64,000 nt of DNA from contig NZ_WHIW01000002.1 of NCBI RefSeq assembly GCF_009295635.1, positions 1-64,000 on the forward strand. The letters run 5' to 3'. The notes under the pieces are model-generated. The model worked only from the letters and a program-made list of their open reading frames with translations. It was not told the origin of the DNA and ran no database searches. The position numbers were made by a program, and so were the translations under genes. This DNA comes from Alkalilimnicola sp. S0819 (GTDB taxonomy: Bacteria > Pseudomonadota > Gammaproteobacteria > Nitrococcales > WHIW01). The first letter of the stretch is position 1. Each line of letters starts with the position of its first letter. This document shows, piece after piece, positions 37,651-52,600 of this stretch.

Positions 37651-40600
37651 GCACTATGCCCGCGTCGAGTCGCCGTCCCCGGTGGCGGAGGAAGCGCCGC
37701 CTAAGGAACCACGCCCCGCCGTGTCCGCCGGCGAGCTTCCCTCTGCCACCGACTCCGGCGGTCCGGAGGCCTGGCTGGCCCGCCATGGCGCCCGGCGCCG
37801 ACCCCGTGCCGCCCGCTCGCAATCGTCGCAGCCGACGCAGGCCACCCCGGCCTCGCAGGCCGGCGCCGCCCCCATCGCCATCATTTCCATGGAGGGGATG
37901 TTCCCCCGCAGCGCCGATTTGGCGCAGTTCGAGGCCCATCTGCGCGAGGGGGTGGACTGCATCGACGAAGTGCCGCGGGAGCGCTGGGACTGGCGCGCGG
38001 TCCACGGCGACCCACGCAAGGGCGCCTACACCGACGTCAAATACGGCGGCTTCGTGCCCGGGCACGATCGTTTCGATGCGGGCTTTTTCCGCATCCCCCC
38101 CAACGAAGCCGAGTTGATGGACCCTCAACACCGGCTGTTCATCCAGTGCGTCTGGCGGCTGATCGAATCCGCCGGTTACGCCCCGGGGGCCTTGTCCGGC
38201 AGGAAGGTGGGCCTGTTCCTCGGCATCAATCTGCAGGACTACACCGACCTGGCCAACCGCGCCGGCTTGATGGAGGCCGCGCAGATGACCGGCCTGGGGC
38301 ACGTGTTCTGCCCCAACCGGCTCTCCTATCTGCTGGACATCCACGGCCCCAGCCAGGTGGTGGATACCGCCTGCTCCAGCTCTCTGGTGGCGATTCACCG
38401 GGGCGTGATGAGCATTCGCCACGAAGGCTGCGAGATGGCCATCGCCGGCGGCGCCAATCTGATGCTCTCGCCCACCCAGCACATCATGTTTTCCCGGGTG
38501 GGTATGATCTGCGAGGACGGCCGCTGCAAGACCTTCTCCCGCGAGGCCAACGGCTACGCCCGCGCCGATGGCGTCGGCGCGGTGCTACTCAAACGGCTGG
38601 ATCTGGCCGAACGCGACGGCGACCCTATCCTCGGCGTGATCCGCGGCTCGGCGGAGAACCACGGCGGCGGCGCCAGTTCCCTGACCGCGCCCAACCCGGC
38701 CGCCCAGGCGCGGCTGATCGTCGAGGCACACCGTCAGGCGGGGGTGGATCCGCGCAGCGTATCCATGATCGAGTGCCACGGCACCGGCACGGCGCTGGGC
38801 GACCCGGTGGAGGTGGAGGGGCTGAAGAGCGCCTTCGACGAACTGTATCGTGAGCACGGGCTGCCGGCGCCGGCGCAGCCCCATTGCGGGCTGGGTTCGG
38901 TCAAGTCGAACATCGGCCATGCGGAGACCGCCGCCGGGGTGGCGGGGCTGGTCAAGGTGCTGCTGGCCATGGGCTCCGGCACCCAATACCGCAGCCTGCA
39001 CTGCGAGGAACCCAACCCGCTGCTGGAACTGGACGGCAGCCCCTTCTACCTGCTGGACCGTGCCCGCCCCTGGACGCGGCCGCGTATCGATGGGGTAGAG
39101 CAGCCGCGTCGGGCGGGGCTTAGCTCCTTCGGCGCCGGCGGCGCCAATGCTCACCTGCTGATCGAGGAATACCGCCCGCCGGCCCTTTCGGCGCAGGCCG
39201 ACAGCCCCCGGCCGCTGGTGATCCCCTTGTCGGCGCGCAGCGAGTCCGCGCTGCGGGAGATCGCGCGCCGCCTGCTGCCGGCGCTGGATGGCCACGAGCT
39301 GGCGGATCTGGCCTACACCCTGCAAATCGGCCGGGATGCCCTGCGCGAGCGGGTCGCCTTCGTGGCGGACAACCACGCGGCGCTGCGCCGGCAACTGGAA
39401 AGCTTCATTGCCGGCGACACCAGCGGGGTCGCCCGCGGCGTGGTGGCTCGGGCCGCGCGTGAGCGGGATGTGCGACTGGATCCGCGGGAATGGCCCGCCG
39501 AGGAACTGGCCCGGCGCTGGGTGCACGGGGAGGCGGTGGATTGGCCCCTGGCTCACCCCGCCGGTGCCCGGCGACGCCTGCGCCTGCCGGCCTATCCCTT
39601 CGAGGGCAAGCGCTACTGGCTGCCGGTTCCCGATGAGTCGGGCGCCGGCGAGTCGGTGGCGCGCGCGTCTGCGGACAGCTTGCCGGCGCCCAGTGAGTCG
39701 CAGAACGCCCGCTCGCCGGAGGCGCCGCTGGTGCTGCGCGAGATCGGCCATCAGCGCTACCGGGTGGAGTTCAGTGGCGAGGAGTTCTTCCTGGACCACC
39801 ATCGGGTTCAGGGCGAATCGGTGCTGCCCGGGGTGATGTACCTGGAGCTTGCCTGTGCCGCCGCCCGCGAGGCGGGCCTGGGGCCGGTGGGGCTGCGCCG
39901 GGTGGTGTGGCTGTTGCCGCTCAGGGTGAACGCGCCGGTGGCCGTGGAGGTGGCGCTGATTCACGCCGCCGACGAGCCCTGGCCCCGGGTCGAGATCAGC
40001 AGTGTCGACGAGCAGGGCGAGCCCCGGCTGCATGCCCAGGCCGTGCTGGCCCCGGCCAGCGAGGACGCGGGCGGCGAGGCCGAGGACGTGCCGCAGGCCT
40101 TGCTTGCGGCGTATCCGCAGCGCCTGGAGGCGGCGCGGGTCTATGGTTTGTTCGGGCAGCTCGGCATCGACTTCGGGCCGGGCCACCAGGTGATCGAGAG
40201 CCTGCATCTGGGGGAGGGTGCCGATGGCGCGCGCCAGGTGCTGGCGAGCCTGCGCCTGGGCGAAGGCTTTGCCGCCGGCCTGGCGGATTTCCAGCTGCAT
40301 CCGGGCCTGCTGGACGGCGCCTTCCAGGCGGCCCTGGGGGTGGCGCTGAACGAGCAGGGCGAGCCGGTGGAGGCGGGAGCGGCGTTGCCCTTCGCCCTGG
40401 ATCGGGTGGAAGTCTTCGGGCCCTGCACTGAGCGCATGTGGGCGCGGGTCGGGCCCGCCGAGGTGTCCTCCACGGGTACTCGGGTACGCACCCTGACCTT
40501 GGAATTGCTGGATGAGCAGGGTGGGCTGCGGGTCCGCCTGCGGGGCTTCGCCACCCGGGTGCTGAACCGCCGCGCCGACGAGGCGGTGTTGCTGTTCGAG

Positions 40601-43600
40601 CCGCAATGGGAGCAGCCGGCCGGCGAGCCGGTGGAGCCGGCGGCCTTCGGCACCCGGCAGGTTCTGCTCGGCGGTATCGGCGAGGCCGCGGTAACGAGCC
40701 TGCGCGCGGGCCAGCCGGAGTGGCGCTGCGAGCGGCTGGAAGACATTGTCGCCTCGGCCTCGGCCCCGGCCGCGCGCTACGGGCAGAACGCCCGGGCCTT
40801 GCTGGCTCGCCTGCAGGCGTTGCTGGCGGAGGCCGCCCGGGCGCCGGTATTGCTGCAGCTGGTCCTGGCCGAGGAGGGTGCCCAGGCCGCGGGGCTGACC
40901 GGTCTGGCGGGCCTGTTGCGCACGGCCAGCCTGGAGCAGCCCGGCCTTTGCTGTCAGCTGATCACGGTGCCACCGGAAACCGAGGGCGAGGCGCTGGCCG
41001 GGGTGCTGGCCGAGGCCGCCCGCCGGCCGCAATTGCAGCGCCTGCGCTGGGAGCAGGGTGCCCTGCAAAGCGAAGGCTGGCGTGCCGCCGGGGACCTGGC
41101 CGAGGACGCGACGGCGCCCGCGCCCTGGCGCAGCGGTGGTGTCTATGTGATCACCGGGGGCGGCGGCGCGCTGGGCCGCCAGCTGGCCGAAGAGATCCTC
41201 GCCACGCAGGCCGATGCTCACGTGTTGCTGCTGGGCCGTTCGGCGCTGGATGCCGAGCGGCAAGCCTGGCTGGACGGGCTGGCGGGCGATGTCCGCTACC
41301 AGCCGCTGGATCTGGCCGATGGCCCCGCGGTGCAGGATCGAATCGCGGAACTGCGCCGGCGCCACGGCCGCATCGACGGCGTGCTGCACGCCGCCGGACT
41401 GGTGCGGGATCGGGCCCTGGCGGACAAGGACGGGGCGGAACTCGACCGGGTACTGGCGCCCAAGGTGGCCGGCACGCTGAACCTGGATGCGGCGCTGGGT
41501 GATGAGCCGCTGGATTTCTTCGTGCTGTTCGCCTCGCTCTCCGGTGCCTTCGGCAATCCGGGGCAGGCCGACTACGCCGCCGCCAACGCTTTCCTGGACA
41601 GCTACGCCCTGGAGCGCGAAGCCCGGCGCGGCGCGGGTCTGTGCCAGGGGCGCACCCTGGCCGTGGACTGGCCGCTATGGCGCAGCGGGGGCATGCGCAT
41701 GAGCGAGGTGGCCCAGGCTCTGATGACCCGCAGCAGCGGACTCACCGCGCTGGAAAGCGCCGACGGTTTCGCCGCCCTGTATCGGGCCCTGGCCGGTGCG
41801 GCGCCTCGGGTGCTGGTGGCGGCGGGGGATGCGGCGCGGGTGCGTGCCCGGGTGCTGGGGGTGGCCGAGCCGCCGCGCTGGCGCGCGTCGGTGGCGGTTC
41901 AAGCGAGCGCGGCGGCCCCGGCGCCGGATTCGTCGCTGCTGCGCGAGCGGGTGCAGGCGGCGCTGGTGCGCCAGGTCTGTCGCCAGCTCAAGGTGGAGCC
42001 GGAGGATCTGGCGCCGGACATGGAGCTGAGCGAGTACGGCTTTGATTCCATCAGCTTCACCCAGTTCGCCAATGCCCTGAACGAGCAGTTCGGGCTGGAG
42101 CTGGTGCCCACCCTGTTCTTCGAATATCCCACCCTTGAGGCGCTGGCGGGCTACCTGGCCGAGCAACACGGCGCGGCCACCGCGGCGGCGCTGGGCGTGG
42201 AAGCGCCGGCGGCTCCGGCGGCATCCACTGCGTCGTCGGCTCCGCCGGCGCCGGTGGAATCGTCTTCGTCGTCTGCGCCCGCGGCAAACGAGGCGCAGGC
42301 CGCCGCGGGCGTTGAAGCGCCGTCCCCCGAAGCATCGCCCACGACGGTGATTGCCAGCCCCCGCGACGATCAGGACAGCCTGGTCGCCATCGTCGGCATG
42401 AGCGGCGTATTCCCCGGCGCCGAGGATGTGGACACCTTCTGGCGCAATCTGCGCGAGGGCCGGGACTGCATCGGCGAGATACCCGCCGAGCGCTGGGATT
42501 GGCGCGATTACTGGGGTGACCCGGCTACCGAGCCCGGCCGTGGCAACGCGAAGTGGGGTGGCTTCATCCAGGGGCTGGCGGCCTTCGACCCCGGCTTCTT
42601 CGGCGTGTCGCCCCCCGAGGCCCGGATGATGGACCCGCAGCAGCGGCTGCTGCTGACCCTGGCCTGGCAGGCCATCGAGGACGCCGGCTACGGGCCGCGT
42701 AGTCTGGCCGGGTCGTCCACCGGGGTTTTCATCGGCACCGCCGATACCGGCTACAGCCGCCTGCTGGCCGAGTCCGGCACGGCGGTGGAAGGCTATTCCA
42801 TGACCGGTCTGGCGCCCTCGCTCGGGCCCAACCGCATCAGTTACCAGCTCAATTTCCACGGCCCCAGCGTGGCGGTGGAAACCGCCTGTTCCAGTGCCCT
42901 GGTCGCCATCCACCGCGCGGTGGAATCCATCGCCGGCGGCGGTTGTGAGGCGGCCCTGGCCGGGGGCATCAATGCCCTGTTGTTGCCCGATGCCTTCGTC
43001 GGCTTCAGCAAGGCCGGCATGTTGGCGCCGGACGGGCGCTGCAAGCCCTTCTCGGCGGAAGCCAACGGCTACGTTCGCGGCGAAGGTGGGGGCCTGATCT
43101 ACCTGAAGAAACTGGCCGATGCCGAACGCGATGGCGATCGCATCCTGGCGGTGATCCGCGCCAGCGCCGAGAACCACGGCGGCCGTGCCAGCTCCTTGAC
43201 CGCGCCCAATCCCCGGGCCCAGGCCGACTTGCTGCGCAGCGCCTATCGCCGCGCCGGCTTCGACCCCCGCACGGTGAGCTACATCGAAGCCCACGGCACG
43301 GGCACCCCCCTGGGCGACCCCATCGAGGTGGAAGCCCTGTGCAGTGCCTTCGCCGATCTGAGCGCGGAGGCGGAAGCGGCCCACGGCCCGGCGCCGCCCC
43401 TGAGCTGCGGTATCGGGTCGGTGAAGTCCAATATCGGCCATCTGGAACTGGGCGCCGGCATTGCCGGCATCATGAAAGTGCTGCTGCAGATGAAGCACGG
43501 TCAGCTGGTCCGGACCCTGCACTGCGACGAACTCAACCCCTACCTCAAGCTCGGCCCCTTCCAGGTGGTGCGGGAGAACCGGCCCTGGGCGCGACCGCTG

Positions 43601-46600
43601 GACGCGGCGGGGCGCGTGCTGCCGCGACGGGCGGGGGTGAGCAGCTTCGGCTTCGGCGGCAGCAACGCCCATGTGGTGCTGGAGGAATACACGGCGCCCG
43701 CCGCCGCGCCGGTGGACTTGCCCGGGCCGGCCATGATCGTGCTCTCCGCCCGTACCGAGGCGCAGCTGCAGGCCTCGGCCCGGCGCCTGCTGGACGCCCT
43801 GGGAACGCTGGAGGCGGATGCGAGCCTGACGGAGCTGGCCTACACCCTGCAGTGCGGCCGAGACGCCATGGAGTACCGACTGGGCTTTGTCGCCGGCTCG
43901 TTGGGGCAGGTGGGCGAGCGCCTGCGGGCCTTCCTCGCGGAGGCGGATGACGAGGCCCTGCACCAGGATCGGGTCAAGCCTCATCGGGGCACCATCGCCG
44001 TGCTGCAATCCGACCCGGAACTGGCCCGCGGCCTGTTGGATCTGCCCGCCCGGGGCCGCCACGACAGCCTGTTGCAGCTGTGGGTGCGCGGCCTGCGGGT
44101 GGACTGGCAGGCGCTCTACGGCGAGCCACGCCCCCGGCGCCTGGCGCTGCCGGGCTATCCCTTCGCCCGGGACGAGTACTGGTTCGAGCGCAGTAGCGCA
44201 CCGCCCGTCCCTGCGCCGTCTGCCGCCACGCCGCTGGCCGCCAGGCCGTCCGCGGCGCCGGTGGCGAGCACGGTGCAGGCGACGCTCGAGGCCATTCCCG
44301 AGGCCGCGCCCTACCCGCGGGCCCTGGCCGCGCTGGTGGCGATCGCCGCGGCGGTGCTGGAGGTGGAACCCGAGGCGCTGGAAGAGGACACGGAGCTGGG
44401 AGAGTACGGCTTCGACTCCATCACCATGACCGCCTACGCCTCGCGGGTGAATGCCGAGCTGGGGCTTTCCCTGAGCCCGGCGGATTTCTTCGAGTTCGCC
44501 ACCTTGGCGCGGCTCGCCGAGCATATCGCGCCGTCGCTGCCGGCGGCTGAAGAGCCCGCCCCGGCGCCGCGGCCCGAGACCCATGCTGCGCCGGAGCGCC
44601 CTGTGGCCGCCGCGTGGTCACCGGAGCCGGGGCACGCGCCGGCGGATGACGAGGCCGTAGCCATCGTCGGTGTGAGTTGCCGCTTCCCCGGGGCCGCGGA
44701 TCTGCAGGCCTTCGATGAGCTGCTCTGGAGCGGCGGCGAGGGTATCCGCCGCATCCCCGCGGATCGCTGGGACTGGCGGGCGCTGGATGGGGACCCCCGG
44801 CATGAGCCGGGCAAGACCGATATCCACTGGGGCGGATTCATCGACGGGGTGTTCGAGTTCGACCCGCTGTTCTTCGGCATCTCGCCGCGGGAAGCCGAGT
44901 ACATGGATCCCCAGCAGCGGCTGATGATGATGCACGTCTGGCGGGCCATCGAGGACGCCGGCTACAACCCCCGGAGCCTGGCCGGGCGCGGGGTGGGACT
45001 GTTCGTGGGGACCTCGTCCAGTGGCTACCGGGAGACCCTGGGCGAGGAGACCGGCGGGGAGGGGTATGTCGCCACCGGCTCGGTGCCTTCGGTGGGGCCG
45101 AATCGCATCAGTTATTTCCTGGACTGGCACGGCCCCAGCGAGCCGGTGGAGACCGCCTGCTCCAGCTCCCTGGTGGCGCTGCATCGGGCGGTGCAGGCCA
45201 TGCGCGGCGGTGACTGCGAGATGGCCGTGGTGGGCGGGGTGAACACCATCATCACCCCCGAGGCCCATATCTCCTTCGCCCAGGCCGGCATGCTCTCGCC
45301 GGACGGGCGCTGCAAGACCTTCTCCGCCCAGGCCGACGGTTACGGCCGGGGCGAGGGGGTGGGCATGCTGGTACTCAAGCGCCTGCGGGATGCCGAGCGG
45401 GACGGTGATGCCATCTACGGCCTGATTCGTGGCAGCGGCGTGAACCACGGCGGCCGGGCCAACTCCCTCACCGCCCCCAATACCGCCGCCCAGGCGGCGT
45501 TGCTGAAGACGGTTTACCGCCGCGCCGGCATCGACCCGCGCAGCGTCGGCTACATCGAGGCCCACGGCACCGGTACGGCGCTGGGCGACCCGGTGGAGGT
45601 CAATGCGCTGAAATCCGCCTTCCGCGCCCTGAGCGCGGAGGCGCCCCGGGAGGCTTTTCAGAACGTGGCCTGTGGCCTGGGATCGGTGAAGACCAATATC
45701 GGTCATCTGGAACTGGCCGCCGGGGTGGCCGGGGTGATCAAGGTGCTGCTGCAGCTGCGCCGCCAGGAGCTGGCCCCCAGCCTGCACGGCGCGGAACTCA
45801 ACCCCTACATCGATCTGGCCGACAGCCCCTTCCAGCTGTTGCCCGAAGCCCGGCCCTGGGCGCCGGTGCGCGATGCCCGGGGGCGGGCGCTGCCCCGGCG
45901 GGCCGGTGTCAGCAGTTTCGGCTTCGGCGGCGTCAATGCTCACGTGATCCTGGAAGAGTACCGCCCGAGCGCCGAGCCCCCGGCCGTGCCTGAGGGGCCG
46001 GCGTTGATCGTGCTCTCGGCCCGGGATGAGTCGCGCCTGGCGGATCAGGCCCGGCAATTGCTGGGCTGGCTGGAGAGTGCCGAGGCGGCGCAGGCCTCGC
46101 TGGCCGAGCTGGCCTATACCCTGCAGCTGGGCCGAGAGGCGATGAAGCAGCGGCTGGCGGTGCCGGTCGCAAGCCTCGCGGCGCTGCGCACACGGCTGCT
46201 TGCCTGGCTCGATGGCGATGCCGGGCAGGTGCACCAGGGGCGAGCCGTATCCCGCGCCGCGGCACAGGTGCTGCCGGTGGTCGGTGGCGATCTCGACGCG
46301 CTGGCCCGGCACTGGGTGCAGGGTGGGGCGCTGGACTGGCAGGGGCTTTATCCGCAAGCGCTGCGCCGGGTGCATCTGCCTGGCTATCCCTTCGCCCGGG
46401 AGGTCTATCGCAGGCAGCCGGCCACGGCGAGCGCGCCGGCCGATGGCGCCGAGCCTACGCCGCGTGCCGATGGCGCAAGCTACTACCCCTTGCGGTTGGA
46501 TCCCGACGTCTTCTACCTGCGTGATCATCGCATCGGCGGGCAGCCCATGCTGCCGGGTGCGATGAGCCTGGAGCTTGCGCGCGCGGTCCATGCCCAATCG

Positions 46601-49600
46601 CTGGGGGGGGCGGAATTCCAGCCGCTGTCGCTGACACAGGTCCGCTGGTTGCAGCCTCTGCGTCCGCTGGCGGCTGGCCCGACCACGGGCATCGCGCTGC
46701 AGGCCAGCGAGCAGGGCGCCAGCGTCTTCCGCCTGCTGAGTGGTGCCGGGGAGTCGGAGCAGTTGCACGCCAGCGGCGTGATCGCCGCGCTGGAAGAGGC
46801 TGAGCGCGGCCGACTCGATCTGGCGATGCTGCGTGCCCGTTGCCCCACGACCGGGGATGTGGGCGAATTCTATGCCCGCTACGCCGCCCTCGGGATGGAC
46901 TACGGCCCTGGCATGCGCGCCGTGGCCGAGCTGTGGCTGGGCAGCGATGAGCTGCTGGCGCGTCTGCGCCTGCCCGAGGCCGCGGCGGGCGATTTCGCCC
47001 TGCATCCGGCGATGGTGGATGGCGCCTTCCAGGCCTGTCTGGGCCTGTTCCCGGAAAGCGGCGGTGATGACCGCACGGCACTGCCCTTCGCCCTGGAGCG
47101 GGTGGAACTGCTGGCGCCCACCACCGAGCGGATGTGGGCCCATGTGCGCATCCAGTCCGCCGGCGCGCGGATGCAGCGGATCGATCTGGACTTGACCGAC
47201 GAGCAGGGTGAGCTGCTTGTTCGTCTGCGGGGCTTCACGGTACGTCTTGCCGGTGGGGATGGCCCCAAGCGGCAGGCCGAGCGCCAAGCCGATGCCAGCC
47301 TCACGCCCGCCGCGCTCAGGCAGTATCTGGCCGCGCTGGTGGCCGAGGAGACCGGGGTCGCGCGGGAGACCATCGAGACCGATGCGCCGCTGGAAGACTA
47401 CGGCATCGACTCCATGCTCATCGCCCGGCTGAGCGAGCGCCTGGAGCGGGACTTCGGCCCGCTCTCCAGCACGCTGTTCTTCGAGTACCAGACACTCGAT
47501 GCGCTGGCCGATTATTTCCTCGCCCGCCATGGCGCGGCGGTGGCGAAGCTGGCGGGCGGCGAGGACGCGGCCTCGGCGATCACCGCTGGGGTGGAATCCG
47601 CCGCCGCCCCGGTACCGCGGGAGCCGGCACCGTCGGCCGGGGGCGAGGCCATAGCCATCGTCGGCCTGGCCGGACGTTACCCGGGGGCGCGGGACCCGCA
47701 GGCCTTCTGGCGCAACCTCGCCCAGGGCCGGGACAGCATCACCGAGATTCCGGTGGAACGTTGGGATCACCAGCGGTTCGAGCTGCGCAGTCACTGGGGC
47801 GGTTTCATCGACGACCATGATCGCTTCGACCCGCTGTTCTTCAATATCGCCCCCCGGGAGGCGGCGTTCATGGACCCCCAGGAGCGTCTGTTCCTGCAGT
47901 GCGCCTGGGAGGCGCTGGAGGACGCCGGCCACACCCGGGCGAGTCTGGCCCGCGGCGGCGAGTTGCCCGGCGCCAATGTGGGCGTGTACGTGGGCGTGAT
48001 GTACGAGGAATACCAGCTCTACGGCGCCGAGAGCACCCAGGCCGGACGGCCGCTGGCGCTGGGCGGCAGCCCGGCGTCCATCGCCAACCGTGTTTCGTAC
48101 TTCTGCAATTTCCACGGACCCAGCCTGGCCGTGGACAGCATGTGCTCCTCCTCGCTCAGCGCGCTGCATCTGGCCTGCGAGAGCCTGCGCTCCGGTGATT
48201 GCGACGCTGCCCTGGCCGGGGGCGTGAATCTCTCGCTGCACCCGAACAAGTACCTGGCGCTGGATCAGGGGCGATTTCTCTCCAGCAAGGGGCGCTGCGA
48301 GAGTTTCGGCGAGGGGGGCGACGGCTACGTGCCCGGCGAGGGCGTGGGCGCGGTGCTGCTGCGTCGCCTGGATGACGCGCTGGCCGACGGCGACCAGATC
48401 TATGGGGTGATTCGCGCCTCCGCGCTGAACCACGGTGGCAAGACCAACGGTTACACCGTGCCCAATCCCCGTGCCCAGACCGAAGCCGTGTCCCGCGCCC
48501 TGCGCCGGGCCGGGGTCAGCGCCCGGGAGCTCGGCTACATCGAGGCCCACGGCACCGGCACCAGCCTGGGCGATCCCATCGAGATCAACGCGCTGACCCG
48601 GGCTTTCCAGGAGCACACGTCGGAGCGCGGTTTCTGCGCCATCGGCTCGGTGAAGTCCAACATCGGCCACTGCGAGAGCGCGGCGGGGATCGCCGGTCTG
48701 AGCAAGGTGCTGCTGCAGCTCAAGCACGGCCAGCTGGCGCCGTCCCTGCATGCGCAGACCCTCAACCCGGGCATCGACTTCGCCGATTCGCCCTTTACCG
48801 TGCAGCGCACGCTCGAACCCTGGCCACGACCGCAGGGCCGGGAAGGCCGGCGCCTCGCCGGTCTGTCCTCCTTCGGCGCCGGCGGTTCCAATGCCCATCT
48901 GATCATCGAGGAGCAGCCGAGGCCGTCGACGCCACCCGCCGCGCCCGGCCCATGGCTGTTTCCCCTGTCCGCCCGAGACGAGGAGCGCCTGCGCGAGGCC
49001 GCGGCGAATTTGCGCTCCGCCCTGCAGGGGCTGGATGAAGCCTGGCTGCCCTCCGCCGCCCGGGTACTGCAGGAAGGTCGGGAGGCCTTCGAGGAGCGGG
49101 CGGCGGTGGTGGCCGCGGATCGCGCCGGGCTGCTCGCCGCGCTGGATGCCCTGCTGGCCGCTGAGCAGGCGGCGCCGGGCCTGTATCGGGCGAGGGCGGC
49201 GCGGCGGCGGGAGCCGCAACGTGCCCGCGCGCTGCTGCGCGAGCACGACTTGTCGGGGCTGGCCGACTACTGGGTCGAGGGTGGTGTGGTGGATTGGTCC
49301 GCCTTGCGCGAGGGCCAGCCCTTGCCCCCCAAACTGAGCCTGCCCACCTATCCCTTCGCCCGGGAGCGTTACTGGGCGCCGGAGCGCCTGCCGGTCGTCG
49401 ATAGCCAGGCGCTGGCGGTGAGCCCGTCGGTGGCGAGTACCGAGGAGGCGATGGCCGAGGCTCCCTTGCCCTTGTTGTTCGCCCCGCGCTGGGTGAGCGA
49501 GCCGCTGAGCCCCGGGGCGCCGGGGCCGGACGCGGCGGTGCGGGTGCTGTTGTGTGAGTTCCCCGCCGGCTCGGCCGCGGCGCTGGCCGACCGGTGGCCC

Positions 49601-52600
49601 CAGGCCCGAATCAGTGAATGCCCCGCGACCGAGGGTTCCGTGGCGCAGCGTTACAGCCGCCATGCCGCGGCCCTGCTGGAGGCGGTGCGTACGTTGATCC
49701 GTGAGCGGCACGAGCAGGCCCTGCTGCAGCTGGTGCTGCCGGCGGGCGGCGAATCCATGCTGTTCGAGGGCCTGGCCGGCCTGCTGCGCAGTGCCAGCCT
49801 GGAGCGACCCGGCTTGCGGTGTCAGCTCATCAGCAGTGACGACGACTCTCAGGCCTTGCTGGCCTGCCTGCAGCAGGAACAGGACGCGGACGCCGGGCAA
49901 GTTCGCTATCGCGGCGGCGAACGCCAGGTCCGTCGCTGGCGGGAATTGAGCGCGGAGGCGACGCCCGCGCCGCGCCCCTGGAAGGACGGCGGCGTCTACC
50001 TGATCACCGGTGGCGCCGGCGGCCTGGGGCGGCAGTTGTGCGAGGCGATCGGCCGGGACACGCGGCAGGCGGTGGTCTACATCACCGGCCGCTCCCGACT
50101 TGGTGCCCGGGACGAGGCCCGCTTGCAGAGTCTGCCGGCGGATCTGCGGTATCGGCGTGTGGATGTGTCCGAGGCCGAACCGGTCCGGGCGCTGGTGGCG
50201 GAGATCCTGCGCGAACACGGCCGCCTGGATGGCGTGGTGCACGCCGCCGGTCTGACCCGTGACAAGCTGCTGGTGCGCAAGTCCGCCGAGGAATTGGCCG
50301 AGGTGCTCGCGCCCAAGGTGGCCGGGCTGGAAAATCTGGACCAGGCCACCGCCGCGCTGCCCCTCGACTTCATGCTGCTGTTCGGCTCGGTGTCCGGCGC
50401 CCTGGGCAATGCCGGGCAGGGCGATTACGCCGCGGCCAACGCCTTCATGGACGGTTTCGCCGCCTGGCGCAACGCCTTGTGCGCGTGCGGCCAGCGCCAT
50501 GGCCGCACGCTGGCGCTGGACTGGCCCTATTGGCGTGAGGGCGGCATGCGGCTGGACGACAGCGTGCTGCGGGGCATGGAGCGGGGCTTCGGCGTGCGGC
50601 CGCTGGAAAGCGAACCCGCGCTGAACGCCCTGGCGGCCGCGCTGCGGTTCCCGGACGACCAGGTGCTGGTGCTCGACGGCGACCACCCCCGCCTGCGCGC
50701 CTCGCTGGGCGTGGAGGCACCGCCCAGCGCGGGCCCGGTGCAGGCGGGTGAGGGCGCCGATCTGCGCCAGGCCGTGTTGGCCTATCTGGCCGAGTACCTC
50801 GCCGAGGTGTTGATGCTGCCGGCCGAGCGGCTGGACCCGGAGGCCAGCCTGGATCGCTTCGGCCTGGAATCGGTGACCGCGCTGGAGGTCCAGGACCGGC
50901 TGGAGGAGGATCTCGGAACGCTCCCCGCCACCTTGCTGTTCGAGTACCCGACGCTCTCCCTGCTCGCCGATGCCCTGCTCGAGAGCCATCGGCCCGAACT
51001 GCGCCGGCACCTGTCCGTGGCCGGCTCGGCGCCGGAGCGGCCCGAACCGTTCACTGCGCAGCCCGACGACCCGCCCGCCCAGGTCGCGGCGGAGTCGGAG
51101 CCGGCCCGCCCGGCATCGGAGCCGGATCGTGATGTGGCGGTGATCGCCGTGGCGGGGCGCTACCCCGGGGCGAACAGTGTCGAGGCCCTGTGGGAGCAGC
51201 TGGAGCAGGGGCGGGACGGTATCGGCGAGGTGCCCGCCGATCGCTGGAATCATGCAGCGATCCACTCCCCGGACAAGGGCCGCCCGGACACCAGCTACTG
51301 CAACTGGGGCGGTTTCCTCAGCGAGGTGGACTGCTTCGATGCCGCGCTGTTCGGCTACACCCCCCGGGAAGCGGCGCTGGCCGATCCCGAGCAGCGTCTG
51401 TTCCTGCAGACCGTCTGGCACCTGCTGGAGCGGGCGGGCCATACCCGGGAGCAGCTGCGCAAGCGCTATCAATCCCGGGTCGGTGTGTTCGTCGGCGCCA
51501 TGTACCAGCAGTACCGCGAGCATGCCCGGGAGGCCGAGGACCAGGCCCTGCTGAGCCTGTCCTCGTATTCCGCCATCGCCAACCGGACCTCCTTCTTCTT
51601 CGACCTGCAGGGCCCCAGCGTGGCGGTGGACAGCATGTGTGCCTCCGGCCTGCAGGCGGTGCATCAGGCCTGTCAGAGCCTGAGGCTGGGGGAATGCCGC
51701 CTGGCCATCGCCGGCGGCGTGAACCTCTCCCTGCACCCGCGCAAGTATCTGGGCCTGAGCGCCTCGGGCCTGATCGGCAGCCACGCGGACAGCCGCAGTT
51801 TCGCCGACGGCGACGGCTATCTGCCCGCGGAGGGCGTGGGCGCGGTGCTGCTCAAGCCCCTGGCCGACGCCCGCCGGGACGGTGACAACATCCTCGGCGT
51901 CATTCGTGGCAGTGCCGCCAGCCATGGCGGGCATTCGGCGGGTTATGGCGTGCCCAATGCCGAGGCCCAGGCGCGGCTGATCGCCGAGAACCTCGCCCAG
52001 GCCGGGGTGGCGCCCGGCAGCATCGGCTATGTGGAAGCGGCGGCCAATGGCTCGCCCATGGGTGACGCCATCGAGTTGCGGGCGCTGGGCCGGGTATTCG
52101 CGGACGCGTCGAGCCGGCCTGCCGACTGTCCCATCGGTTCGGTGAAAAGCGCGCTGGGGCATCCGGAAGCCGCCTCGGGCATGGCGCAGCTCACCAAGGT
52201 GCTGCTGCAGTTGCAGCACGCGCGTTTGCTGCCCTCGGTGGTCCGGGGGGCGGCTAATCCGAAGCTGGATTTCGCCGCCTGCGGGCTCAGGCTCCAGACC
52301 TCGCTGTCGGATTGGCCCCGGCGGCTGGAGAGCGGGCGTGAGCTGCCCCGACGGGCCCTGGTGAATTCCTTCGGCGCCGGCGGTTCCCAGGTGAGCCTGA
52401 TCCTCGAGGAAGCGCCGGCTGTGTCGCCCCCGGTGCCGGCGCCGGCACGCCCGCGCCGTTTCGTGTTCTCCGCGCTGGACCAGTCGCGACTGGAGGAGCT
52501 GGTGGCGGGGATGATCGCCTACCTGCGCGCGCACCCCGGGGTCTGCCTGGCGCGCCTGGCGAGCACCCTGCGGGAGGGGCGCGAACGCTTGCCCCGCGCG

